Shown here: positions 18,002 through 25,812 of the stretch, piece after piece
Position numbering within the stretch: the first letter of the stretch is position 1
Layout: every line of letters starts with the position of its first letter
Origin: Geobacter sp. FeAm09
GTDB taxonomy: Bacteria; Desulfobacterota; Desulfuromonadia; Geobacterales; Pseudopelobacteraceae
NCBI RefSeq assembly: GCF_008330225.1
Contig: NZ_CP042466.1
Span: 878,501 to 942,500 of the forward strand
DNA length: 64,000 bases
Direction of reading: 5' to 3'
Made by a program: the position numbers and the translations under genes
The notes under the pieces: model-generated
Told to the model about the DNA's origin: nothing
Databases searched by the model: none
What the model saw: only the letters and a program-made list of their open reading frames with translations

Positions 18002-18953
18002 ATGGGTCACTGCTGACGCCTGGGCTAACCTCCGGGAAGGGCTTTCCAGCAACCAGATCATTCGCGAATACATCACCAATAATGGCCAACAGACTTCGTG
18101 TGCTCTCGCTGTAGATGATAACGCAAAGCTGCATCTGATGATTCACGTCCCGGATGAGTCAATCCCACTTCCTCCTGATCTTAACAACATAACCATACGT
18201 TACGTGGACATTGATTGTCTTGTTGTAGATGTAGCCGCCGATGCTTCATTGGAAGCAGTCATCAATCCAGTTTTTGATGCGATCATATCCGGATGTGTGG
18301 ACGGACGCCATCCTGTCCAGGTTGTTGCGGATCATCTGGAAAGAATTCGTAAGGCATTTGCTCGTGCTGGATCGGCAATAAGCGAAAACAAGCAGATCGG
18401 TCTTGTCGGGGAACTGATAGTAATGCACCGAATCATTATCCCAGGGATCGGTTATAAAGCTGCTTTCCAATGGAGCGGCCCGCTGGCGGAACGACATGAC
18501 TTTGTTGGAGAGCAGTTACATCTCGAAGTTAAGAGCACCACGAGATCGATGGACCAACATGAAATTTCCCGGTTGGATCAGTTGAGGGTTCCAGACGGCA
18601 AACGACTTCTTCTCGCAAGCATTCAGCTGGAACGTTCAGTAGCAGGTGAATTTACCATTGCAACTTTGCGCGAGGATATCATAGCAGCCTTGGCTGAAAG
18701 TCTATCAGCTGTTGATGATTTCGAGAGGAAAATGGTAGATCTAGGCTGGCATGATGGCCTTGTACAGTCAGGTACGCTGCTGAAATTTAACCTGAGAGCT
18801 TTGAATGTTTTTGCTGTGGAGGGTCAGTTTCCTCGGTTACCAGATGACTACACTCCACCACGAGGAGTCGTGGCAGTAAACTACACCATAAATGTAGCAG
18901 CGTGCCCCATTATGGAACCCGATGCAGTTATGACCCTGGTCGCGACAATGTGA
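17994..18953 (+). CDS. PD-(D/E)XK-type protein, DUF4420 family
   Basis: This 319-residue protein matches the family usually encoded just after Z1 ATPases. The centre has LVGELIVMHRI followed about 35 residues later by RHDFVGEQLHLEVKST, a good fit to a nuclease core with Glu, Asp and ExK. It is presumably the DNA-cutting or DNA-binding partner of the Z1/MORC ATPases. GTG 17994 overlaps the Z1 stop codon. The family identity is good; nuclease activity is inferred from the motif. Confidence 0.85.
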   Translation: MAEWVTADAWANLREGLSSNQIIREYITNNGQQTSCALAVDDNAKLHLMIHVPDESIPLPPDLNNITIRYVDIDCLVVDVAADASLEAVINPVFDAIISGCVDGRHPVQVVADHLERIRKAFARAGSAISENKQIGLVGELIVMHRIIIPGIGYKAAFQWSGPLAERHDFVGEQLHLEVKSTTRSMDQHEISRLDQLRVPDGKRLLLASIQLERSVAGEFTIATLREDIIAALAESLSAVDDFERKMVDLGWHDGLVQSGTLLKFNLRALNVFAVEGQFPRLPDDYTPPRGVVAVNYTINVAACPIMEPDAVMTLVATM

Positions 18954-18985
18954 GTTCAAACCTCCCAGTAATCAGGAAGGACACG

Positions 18986-19495
18986 ATGTTTACAAATAAC
19001 ACCGGCTCAGCTTTTACACTCAGTGGTATGGCAGATGAAGACCTCCTACTGCTGCGTGCAAATCTCGATGCAGAGATGCGGACACGCAAGATAGCCTTTT
19101 CTGTTGGAGAAGTTGGAGAAGTACTTACTATCGAGTATTTCAAGACGACTACAGGGCTCCCCAAACTTCAGAAAGCTCCAACTGGGACAAAGAATGTTGA
19201 CGCTCTATCACGTAACGGTGACCGCTACTCGATCAAAACCATCTGCAAGGGTAAGAAAACTGGAACCGTATACCCTGACTCAGAAAATCCAGACAAGCAG
19301 CTATTTGAGTATTTGCTCATTACGCATCTGACAGATGCTTGGCATCTAAAAACCATTCATCAATTGCCGTGGGATGTCTTTAGAGAAGTACGCTCCTGGG
19401 ATAGGCGGATGAATGCTTGGTATGTTCCAATATCTGGGAGATCACTTTCCGCAGCGACCGCCATATTTGACGGTTCAGTCCTCAGGTATGACTGA
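18986..19495 (+). CDS. Small PD-(D/E)XK-like protein, possible restriction endonuclease
   Basis: This 169-residue protein has AGGAAGGA placed well before ATG 18986. The core reads VGEVGEVLTIEYF, then NVDALSRNGDRYSIKTI. The Glu, Asp and S-I-K positions resemble a compact PD-(D/E)XK nuclease in which Ser replaces the usual Glu/Gln of ExK. The remainder contains an aromatic C-terminus (AWYVPISGRSLS). It lies between the DUF4420 gene and vsr, overlapping the latter by 8 bases, so it belongs to the operon. The most likely role is the site-specific endonuclease paired with the methyltransferase. I do not recognise a named family with certainty. Confidence 0.65.
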   Translation: MFTNNTGSAFTLSGMADEDLLLLRANLDAEMRTRKIAFSVGEVGEVLTIEYFKTTTGLPKLQKAPTGTKNVDALSRNGDRYSIKTICKGKKTGTVYPDSENPDKQLFEYLLITHLTDAWHLKTIHQLPWDVFREVRSWDRRMNAWYVPISGRSLSAATAIFDGSVLRYD

Positions 19496-19919
19496 TATAT
19501 TCACGTCAGCGAAACGCTCTGAAATCATGTCCCGTATCAAAGGGCGTGATACTAAACCTGAACGTGCTGTCCGCTCTCTGCTTCACCACATGGGCTATCG
19601 ATTTCGCCTTAACCGAACCGACCTGCCTGGCAGGCCGGATATCGTTTTGTCTCGTTACAAATCAGTTGTCTTAGTTCACGGCTGTTTCTGGCACAGACAC
19701 GAAGGCTGTCGCTTTGCCTATATTCCAAAGTCCAGAATTGATTTCTGGCATGTTAAGTTCGAATCGAACATTAATCGGGACAATAAGGTCAAGGCCGATT
19801 TGGAGCAGCTTGGTTGGCGAGTAATCATTGTTTGGGAGTGTGAGCTTCGCCAAACAGATGAGCTATGCAGTCGCCTTGATGCCACTTTGAGAGGGTTGGT
19901 ACGACTAGCGGAAGAATGA
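19488..19919 (+). CDS. vsr: Very short patch repair endonuclease Vsr
   Basis: This 143-residue endonuclease nicks 5' of a T:G mismatch left by deamination of 5-methylcytosine. It aligns along its length with the family: RSEIMSRIKGRDTKPE at the start, GRPDIVLSRY with the metal-binding Asp, HGCFWHRHEGC with catalytic and structural His/Cys, FWHVKFESNINRD, and LGWRVIIVWECEL. It overlaps the preceding stop (ATGACTGA) and closes the operon. It should protect the sites modified by the methyltransferase encoded at 12152. In this operon type Vsr-fold proteins may alternatively act as the restriction nuclease. Confidence 0.94.
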   Translation: MTDIFTSAKRSEIMSRIKGRDTKPERAVRSLLHHMGYRFRLNRTDLPGRPDIVLSRYKSVVLVHGCFWHRHEGCRFAYIPKSRIDFWHVKFESNINRDNKVKADLEQLGWRVIIVWECELRQTDELCSRLDATLRGLVRLAEE

Positions 19920-20102
19920 GGCAAATCAGGACCCTCGATGAGTTCCTTCGAAGGGTATTCGAACTCAATGTTAGCGGGTATAACTGATTACCCCATCATG
20001 GGTGCTATTGTTGACCCATGCAAACATTATAGCTTGTTAAAATTACAACGTAGGTGGGTCATGTTTAGACGCCCATCCGGGTCAATATTGTAAGCCCGCT
20101 AA

Positions 20103-20192
20103 CAGATATTGGGCATCAACCCGAATACCCTGAGGACGCGGATGGAAAAACTCGGGATTGAGTTTGGCCGGAAAAAAAGGCACTGGATATAG
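20103..20192 (+). pseudogene. Remnant of a sigma-54 activator C-terminal Fis helix-turn-helix
   Basis: An open stretch reads QILGINPNTLRTRMEKLGI, then EFGRKKRHWI and stop. This is the Fis-type HTH that ends NtrC-family activators. Stop codons interrupt the frame just upstream and no AAA+ domain is present, so only the tail remains. It sits about 235 bases inside the right end of module 1. It may have been carried in or left by an earlier insertion. Confidence 0.6.
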
Positions 20193-20426
20193 GGAGCAAC
20201 GACATGCTGGGACCTCTGACAGAACATCACCCCTGCTAATGTCGGCTTGCATGCGAGTAAGTTGTTTGATCGAAGACTTTGACAATGCTTTGACTAAAAG
20301 CTTAGTATTTAATGCATTCTGCTGAACGTTTGCAAACGAAAATCAGCCGACGAAGAAGATATAACTATTTAATATATTGTTGTTTTAGTAAAATAGGCAC
20401 GGTTTCGACTGACCTCTGAAAATGGC

Positions 20427-20450
20427 TTCGAATCCCGTTTCCCGCTCCAT
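20427..20450 (+). repeat. attachment site copy 2
   Basis: Exact 24-bp copy of the tRNA-Gly 3' end, without the rest of the tRNA. It is followed by a terminator at 20463-20489, as expected behind a tRNA gene, so it may mark an ancestral chromosome junction or the left end of a second insertion. Confidence 0.88.
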
Positions 20451-20462
20451 TTAGAGCGCACG

Positions 20463-20489
20463 AGCCAGGCCAAAAGCCTGGCTTTTTTG
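20463..20489 (+). terminator. Rho-independent terminator behind att copy 2
   Basis: An 8-bp stem (AGCCAGGC / GCCTGGCT) with a 5-nt loop is followed by a T run. Confidence 0.75.
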
Positions 20490-20859
20490 CGTCCTGCGCC
20501 GGACTCCCCCCGCATTCCGCTGCCTTTCTTTTCAAAGCTGTTGCCATGCCGATGTCTGCGTCACAATCAAAAAAATATATCGAAATGATATGCTTAATTT
20601 ATGCACTTTATTGCGTAAAAATAGCAGGATGGAAAGAATTCTTGTTGAATGTCAATTTTTTAACACTACGAAATTACATTGAAAAGTGCGTTTTTGTGAT
20701 GTAGGACAGTGGGAGGGTGTGTTTTGGTGTTCGTTATGTTTGCACAAGACGGGGCCGAGATTGAAGGGCGGAATAATTACGTATCATATCCTTGGAATTC
20801 GGTCCATAAGACAATAAAACTAGGGGCCCGAACCTCACTTTTCAAAGAAAAGATAACGC
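20490..20859. other. Intergenic region, nothing recognised
   Basis: About 370 AT-rich bases with no gene, RNA or clear promoter that I can support. Confidence 0.5.
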
Positions 20860-21111
20860 GTGAATAACGTACTACTGACCTTAGCTTTTCCTCTCATTGC
20901 ATCGACAAGTTTTGCAGAGTCAATTGATCCGCCAATATATAAGCATGGCGACACTTGGTTATACCAAGATACTGTTGAAAAAGGCGCAACCGGTTGGAAC
21001 CAAAGCCGGACAGAGATTACTATTTTACGAACATCCGGCACAAGCATTTACTACACATCCAAACCAAGCGGGTCAACACAACCGCCGCTTGGCAAAAGCT
21101 TATTTTATTAA
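20860..21111 (+). CDS. Short secreted protein, probably a truncated gene
   Basis: The 83-residue product starts with a plausible signal peptide (NNVLLTLAFPLIASTSFAES) followed by a soluble part rich in Tyr, Trp and Thr (HGDTWLYQDTVEKGATGW). The frame ends abruptly after GKSLFY, where such a domain would be expected to continue, so it looks like the N-terminal part of a longer exported protein. The start is a GTG with only a weak AAAGAAAAG upstream. I do not recognise the function. Confidence 0.5.
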   Translation: MNNVLLTLAFPLIASTSFAESIDPPIYKHGDTWLYQDTVEKGATGWNQSRTEITILRTSGTSIYYTSKPSGSTQPPLGKSLFY

Positions 21112-21207
21112 ATTAAATGTTGGGCCGCTAGTGACATCTAATCGTTGTTGTGACTTGACATGTTTACGTCTGAGATAATTTTATCATGACAGAACGGGGG
21201 GCTATAG

Positions 21208-23991
21208 ATGAAATTTTGTGTCCGTTTAATTATCATGATGTTCATGCTGGCTAATGTTTGTGCTACTGCATACGCAGGCAACTATGTCGTTAATGTGTTT
21301 GCCGACACAAACGCCGGCACTCCGGCAGGAAGCGGCGGGGGGACCCCAGGAGATTTGCGTGATGCCATTAATTCTGCCAACACAGCTGGTGGTAGCAATA
21401 CCATTACCTTTAGCGGCGGACCTGCGACCATCCTTTTGAATGGTCCTTTGCCTGCAATAACGAGCGATCTGACTATCGATGGTGGCACAGCAGGCAATAT
21501 TACCATCGATGGCAATAACCTTTACCGCGTCTTTTTTGTAGATTCAGGCACCGTGGTGCTGAAATACCTGAAGCTCCAAAACGCCAAGGCCAAGGGAGGC
21601 AACGGCGGTACCGGTGACGGCGGCGGCGGTGGTGGCGCAGGTCTTGGCGCAGGTCTGTTCGTCAACAAAGCAACGGCCAACGTCACGATTACCAATGTCG
21701 ATTTCATCAACATGAGCGCAGTTGGCGGTAACGGTGGAAACTTTTTTGGCTCGAGCCCGCCTGGTGGTGGCGGCGGTGGCCTCGGCGGGGACGGCGGAAG
21801 CAGCACTGGCAACTTTGGCGCGCCTGGTGGTGGCGGCGTGCTGGGCGCTGGAACAAATACTACCAGTGGCACCAATGGCGCCAATGGTGGTCTGGGTGGC
21901 GGCGGCGGTGGTGGACTTCTTGGTGGGGGAACAGCCGGCACTGGTGGTGCAGCCTATGCTGGCAATACTGCCGGGGGCAGCCCTGCAAGCACGGCTGGCG
22001 GCGCTGGAGGCTTTGGTGGTGGCGGCGGCGGTGCACCTTTAGGAATTGGTGGCGCAGGTGGTTTTGGTGGCGGCGGTGGCGGGACCGGTACCAGTACACG
22101 TGGCGGAGCAGGCGGTCCTGGCGGTGGCGCTGGCGGAAGCGGTGGGGTTAATACGAGTACTCCGGGCGGTTCCCTCGGTTCCGGCATAAGCGGCGGCGGA
22201 AGTGGTTACGGCGGTAATGGGCCCAGTGGTGGTGGCGGCGGCGCTGCCGCCGGTCCGGTGATTTTTATTAATTTGGGGACAGTGGTTGTAGATTTGGCGA
22301 CAGTGACTTCCAGCGGGCACACCGCAACCGGTGGCGCTGGCGGCACATCATATGGTACCGCCGTCAGAGGTTATGACGGGACCGCCTCATCAGCACCGAT
22401 ATTTAACTATGGCGGTACCTACAATACTCTCACAACCACCGGCTCTATCTTCCTGGGACCAGTCGTTACCGGCATAGCTCCTTCCGGCGGTTTTACAACA
22501 GGCGGCACAAGTGTTGTCATTACCGGCGCCGGTTTCACCGGGGCTACGGCCGTTACCTTTGGCGGTACTGCAGCAACATCGTTCACGGTGGACTCAAATA
22601 CGCAGATCACCGCCACCGCGCCTGCTTCATCGGTGAGCACGGTTGACATCACTGTAACGACACCGGAGGGAACCAGCGCTACCGGCGTAGCGGATCAATT
22701 TACCTACGCCAGAGCCGGCCAAAGCATCGGCGCCATTAGTTTCAGCCCAGCCACCCTGGCCGTGGGTGGCGTCACTACCGTGAGTGCCACGGCCACCTCC
22801 GGCCTGGCGGTCACCTTCAGTTCCACCACCTTGGCCGTCTGCACCATCAGCGGCACGACGGTCACGGGGGTTAGCGCCGGCGCCTGCATCATCGCCGCCA
22901 ACCAAACGGGCAACGCCAACTACGGCGCGGCGGTCCAGACGACACAAGAGATCGCCGTCGCCATACCGCTGGCCCTGACCGTGTCGGCTCTCTCCAATGG
23001 CGCCACCACCACCGAAGCCACCCAGAATATCAGCGGCATGATCACCAATCCGGCCAACCTCAAGACACTTACGGTCAACGGCACCACCGTCACCGTCAAC
23101 TCCGACGGCAGCTTCAGCTACCCGGTACAACTGAAGGCCGGGGTCAATACCGTCACGGTCATCGCCACCAGCATCTCCGGGAATACGATCACCGACAGCC
23201 GCACCATCACCTTGGACAGCACGGCACCGATACTGACGGTCACCTATCCGCCGGACAACGGCATCGTCATCCAACAGACCATTACCGTGACCGGCACCAT
23301 TGCGGAACTGCTCAACAGTGCGACCAAGACAACGGCCAAAGAGGTTGCCCAGGACACCACAACGCCGACAGTCACCTACTCGGTCAACGGCTCCACCCCG
23401 CAAACAGCCAGCCAGACCGATACTACCTACTCCTTTGCCGCAACTCTGGGTACCGGCATGAACACCATCAAGGTATTCGCCACCACCAGCGCCGGGCAGA
23501 CGGTGGAGGCCAAGCGGACCGTCAGCTACCAGCCCGCCTTCTCCCTGGCCGTCACCGACCCGGCCACGGACATCCGCACTCCCCTGGGTTCGTACACCCT
23601 GGTCGGCAGTGTCACGGACAACACCACGGCGGTCGGCATCACCATCACCATGGACGGCCAAAGCTACACACCCACGGTGACGAACGGAGTCTTCCGGCAA
23701 CTGCTGGCCTTGAGCAGCGACAAGGTCTACCAGGTGTCGGTTACCGGCGCCGATCAGAACAACAACAGTCTGACGGTACAGCGCAACATCATCCGGGCGG
23801 TCCCGAATTTCACCATCGTGGACGCCTTGCAGGCGTTGCAGATGTCCGTGGGTATCATCGCCCCCACCGCTGACCAGACCCTGCGCCTGGATGTGGCACC
23901 CATGGTGAACGGCGTATCGGTGGGCGACAGCAAGGTCGATATCGAAGACGCAATCGTGATCCTGCGCATGGCCGTGGGGCTGATACAATGA
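21208..23991 (+). CDS. Large secreted glycine-rich protein with IPT/TIG, Ig-like and dockerin-like domains
   Basis: This 927-residue protein is exported by a signal peptide (residues 1-24, ending ATAYAG). Residues about 25-130 resemble the start of a beta-helix (GDLRDAINSANTAGGSNTITF, then LTIDGGTAGNITIDGNN). Residues 130-370 are a very glycine-rich repeat region. An IPT/TIG domain follows (VTGIAPSGGFTTGGTSVVI), then several Ig-like/cadherin-like repeats (about 500-850). The last 65 residues (VDALQALQMSVG, then GDSKVDIEDAIVILRMAVG) look like a dockerin-type paired EF-hand. It is likely a surface adhesin or matrix protein. The downstream lipoprotein may be its anchor. Confidence 0.75.
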   Translation: MKFCVRLIIMMFMLANVCATAYAGNYVVNVFADTNAGTPAGSGGGTPGDLRDAINSANTAGGSNTITFSGGPATILLNGPLPAITSDLTIDGGTAGNITIDGNNLYRVFFVDSGTVVLKYLKLQNAKAKGGNGGTGDGGGGGGAGLGAGLFVNKATANVTITNVDFINMSAVGGNGGNFFGSSPPGGGGGGLGGDGGSSTGNFGAPGGGGVLGAGTNTTSGTNGANGGLGGGGGGGLLGGGTAGTGGAAYAGNTAGGSPASTAGGAGGFGGGGGGAPLGIGGAGGFGGGGGGTGTSTRGGAGGPGGGAGGSGGVNTSTPGGSLGSGISGGGSGYGGNGPSGGGGGAAAGPVIFINLGTVVVDLATVTSSGHTATGGAGGTSYGTAVRGYDGTASSAPIFNYGGTYNTLTTTGSIFLGPVVTGIAPSGGFTTGGTSVVITGAGFTGATAVTFGGTAATSFTVDSNTQITATAPASSVSTVDITVTTPEGTSATGVADQFTYARAGQSIGAISFSPATLAVGGVTTVSATATSGLAVTFSSTTLAVCTISGTTVTGVSAGACIIAANQTGNANYGAAVQTTQEIAVAIPLALTVSALSNGATTTEATQNISGMITNPANLKTLTVNGTTVTVNSDGSFSYPVQLKAGVNTVTVIATSISGNTITDSRTITLDSTAPILTVTYPPDNGIVIQQTITVTGTIAELLNSATKTTAKEVAQDTTTPTVTYSVNGSTPQTASQTDTTYSFAATLGTGMNTIKVFATTSAGQTVEAKRTVSYQPAFSLAVTDPATDIRTPLGSYTLVGSVTDNTTAVGITITMDGQSYTPTVTNGVFRQLLALSSDKVYQVSVTGADQNNNSLTVQRNIIRAVPNFTIVDALQALQMSVGIIAPTADQTLRLDVAPMVNGVSVGDSKVDIEDAIVILRMAVGLIQ

Positions 23992-24020
23992 AACCTGAAA
24001 CTATCAAGGAGGATAATTCC

Positions 24021-24566
24021 ATGAAGAAGTACCTGAAACCGATATGCGTGGGGCTTGCGCTGCTGGCCCTGTACGGCTGCGGCGGAGATGGTGACGGCGG
24101 CCCGGCCCCGATCACGGATAGCTACCTGTTCCCGGCGGGCAAGGCGACCATTACCTTCACCGCCATGAGCACGGCAAAACTGGCCGCTCCCCTCAGCGGC
24201 ATCGACCTGAGTCTTACTCTGCCCCAGGGGATGAGCGTAACCACCGCGTCCGGCGCCTCCGGCCCGATCGCGACCGACTCGGTCACCCCCGGCTCGGCTC
24301 TGACCGGAACAAACCTGGCCTTCGGCACGTATTCGGCAACGACGCGCAAGGTTATCCTGGGCATGGTGACCACGAGCAACAGCTACCGTTCGGGCGAGTT
24401 TCTCCGCCTGACCTGCACCGTTGCCGCCAACACGAGTATCACCCTGGGCGGCCTGAAGACCGGGGCGCCGGTAACGGTGGTAAAGGCCGTGGGGTACGAT
24501 CCGGTGAGCAAGAGCACGGTAACGTTGACCGGTAACATCAAGGTGAACCTGGGGGCGGTGAGGTAA
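24021..24566 (+). CDS. Lipoprotein with possible cohesin-like fold
   Basis: This 181-residue lipoprotein starts at ATG 24021, preceded by AAGGAGG. The signal peptide ends LLALYGC, a good lipobox. The mature part is beta-rich and starts YLFPAGKATITFTAMSTAKL, with LSGIDLSLTLPQGMSV, a pattern seen in cohesin-type domains where a first strand is followed by a lipid-like Val/Leu sheet. It follows, 29 bases behind, a gene whose product ends in a dockerin-like module, so a cohesin-dockerin pair anchoring that protein to the cell surface is attractive. This is inference; the domain could be another beta sandwich. Confidence 0.6.
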   Translation: MKKYLKPICVGLALLALYGCGGDGDGGPAPITDSYLFPAGKATITFTAMSTAKLAAPLSGIDLSLTLPQGMSVTTASGASGPIATDSVTPGSALTGTNLAFGTYSATTRKVILGMVTTSNSYRSGEFLRLTCTVAANTSITLGGLKTGAPVTVVKAVGYDPVSKSTVTLTGNIKVNLGAVR

Positions 24567-24895
24567 GCCAGATTTCCTGCCACTGCTTCCATACAACAAA
24601 ATGACGGGACCGGTGATTGCCAATGTAGTACGGTGATTAGAATTTGACACATTTGCTGGGGTATGATAACTCGGCGTTCCGGGAATAGTATACGCATTAA
24701 CCAGTAGTTTTATATACTGTCTCTGGAACTTTCCTCTAACACTGTTGACCTGTTTACTGTCCCCGCTATGCCCCTGAGCAGGTCAGAATGGGTTGAAATT
24801 GATTGGACTAAACTGGACTGGTAACTGATGGAAGGTGGGTTTAATTGTATGAAATTAATGTTATATTTGGAACTGAATCAATTCTTCTGATATTT
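24567..24895. other. Intergenic region, nothing recognised
   Basis: About 330 bases between the lipoprotein gene and att copy 3, without a supported feature. Confidence 0.5.
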
Positions 24896-24918
24896 TCGAA
24901 TCCCGTTTCCCGCTCCAA
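24896..24918 (+). repeat. attachment site copy 3
   Basis: Exact 23-bp copy of the tRNA-Gly 3' end including the CCA. A strong terminator follows directly. Confidence 0.88.
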
Positions 24919-24920
24919 AC

Positions 24921-24970
24921 AAAAATAAAGGACTTAGCTGCTAGCGGCTAGGTCCTTTATTTTTGTTGTT
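24921..24970 (+). terminator. Terminator behind att copy 3
   Basis: A perfect 14-bp outer stem (CAAAAATAAAGGAC / GTCCTTTATTTTTG) encloses an 18-nt inner segment that can also pair in part. T runs allow termination in either direction. Confidence 0.75.
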
Positions 24971-25074
24971 TTGTTGCAGCAATCCGCTGAAATATGCCTG
25001 ATAAAAGTTATACGTCCGCTGGCCGTTTTGGGGTATGACTTGATTTTTGTCATACAAGGTGGTGAAATGAGTCG

Positions 25075-25812
25075 ATGATTCGTATTGCGATTTGCGACGA
25101 TATACCGGGCGACCTTCAAGGTCTTGTCTCGCTGACCAATCAGTACCTGTCCACAAACGGTCTTGACGCCGAAGTGACAGGGTTTTCCCATCCGGATGCG
25201 CTGCTGACAGCCATTGAGGCAGAGAGCTTTCATCTTTACATACTGGACATCGTTATGCCCATGGTCAGTGGTTTGGAATTAGGCAAAGAAATCCGCCGTT
25301 TCGACCGTGAGGCGCAGATCATCTATGCCACCACCGAGCCGCAGTTTGCCTTGCAGGCATACGCCGCAAGCCCCATCAATTATCTCATTAAACCAATCGA
25401 CAAGCAGCAGTTGTTTGATACTCTGCCCCTCGCCCTCTCTAAAGCGGACCTCGCCGATGAGCAACCTTTTACCGTAAAAACTGCCGACGGTCTGCGGGTG
25501 ATCAAGCTGTCGAACATCTCGTGCTGTGAGTACCACCGTCACGCCGTCATTTTTAGCATCATGAGTGGCGAGGAGGTGTACAGCCGCAGCTTTAGGGAGA
25601 ATTTTTCGGAATACTGCGCGCCTCTTTTGCAGAACAGGCATTTTCTGCAATGCCACACCTCGTTTGTAATCAACATGCGTCGAGTGGAGCGTTTCGCCAA
25701 GGACAGCTTCACTCTTTACGGAGGCAAACTCGTTCCTATTGCGGCAAAGCGATACCCGGCTGTGCGGGATGCCTATATGGATTACCTGACGGCAAAAGGG
25801 GGGAACAGATGA
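25075..25812 (+). CDS. LytTR-family response regulator (AgrA-like)
   Basis: This 245-residue regulator has a receiver domain with Asp8-Asp9, phospho-acceptor Asp58 in YILDIVMP, and Lys in NYLIKPIDK. The C-terminal LytTR DNA-binding domain covers about 140-235 (FTVKTADGLRVIKLSNISCCE, and FLQCHTSFVINMRRV). Proteins of this build usually regulate peptide-signalled or membrane-stress genes in Firmicutes. The gene overlaps the kinase gene by 4 bases (ATGA), forming a pair. Its codon use and family look foreign to the surrounding chromosome. Confidence 0.92.
   Translation: MIRIAICDDIPGDLQGLVSLTNQYLSTNGLDAEVTGFSHPDALLTAIEAESFHLYILDIVMPMVSGLELGKEIRRFDREAQIIYATTEPQFALQAYAASPINYLIKPIDKQQLFDTLPLALSKADLADEQPFTVKTADGLRVIKLSNISCCEYHRHAVIFSIMSGEEVYSRSFRENFSEYCAPLLQNRHFLQCHTSFVINMRRVERFAKDSFTLYGGKLVPIAAKRYPAVRDAYMDYLTAKGGNR

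Larger units (their letters stand above)
20427..24918. mobile_element. Module 2: att-flanked segment without integrase
   Basis: Exact tRNA-Gly 3'-end repeats bound this 4.5-kb block. It encodes a small secreted fragment, a large glycine-rich secreted protein with a dockerin-like end and a lipoprotein. It has no recombinase, so it could only move using the integrase of module 1 or a lost one. Confidence 0.6.

Noticed and set aside
21522-22320. Long Pro-rich reading frames on the minus strand
   Set aside because: They are antisense shadows of the glycine-rich repeat region of the secreted protein at 21208-23991 (Gly codons read as Pro).
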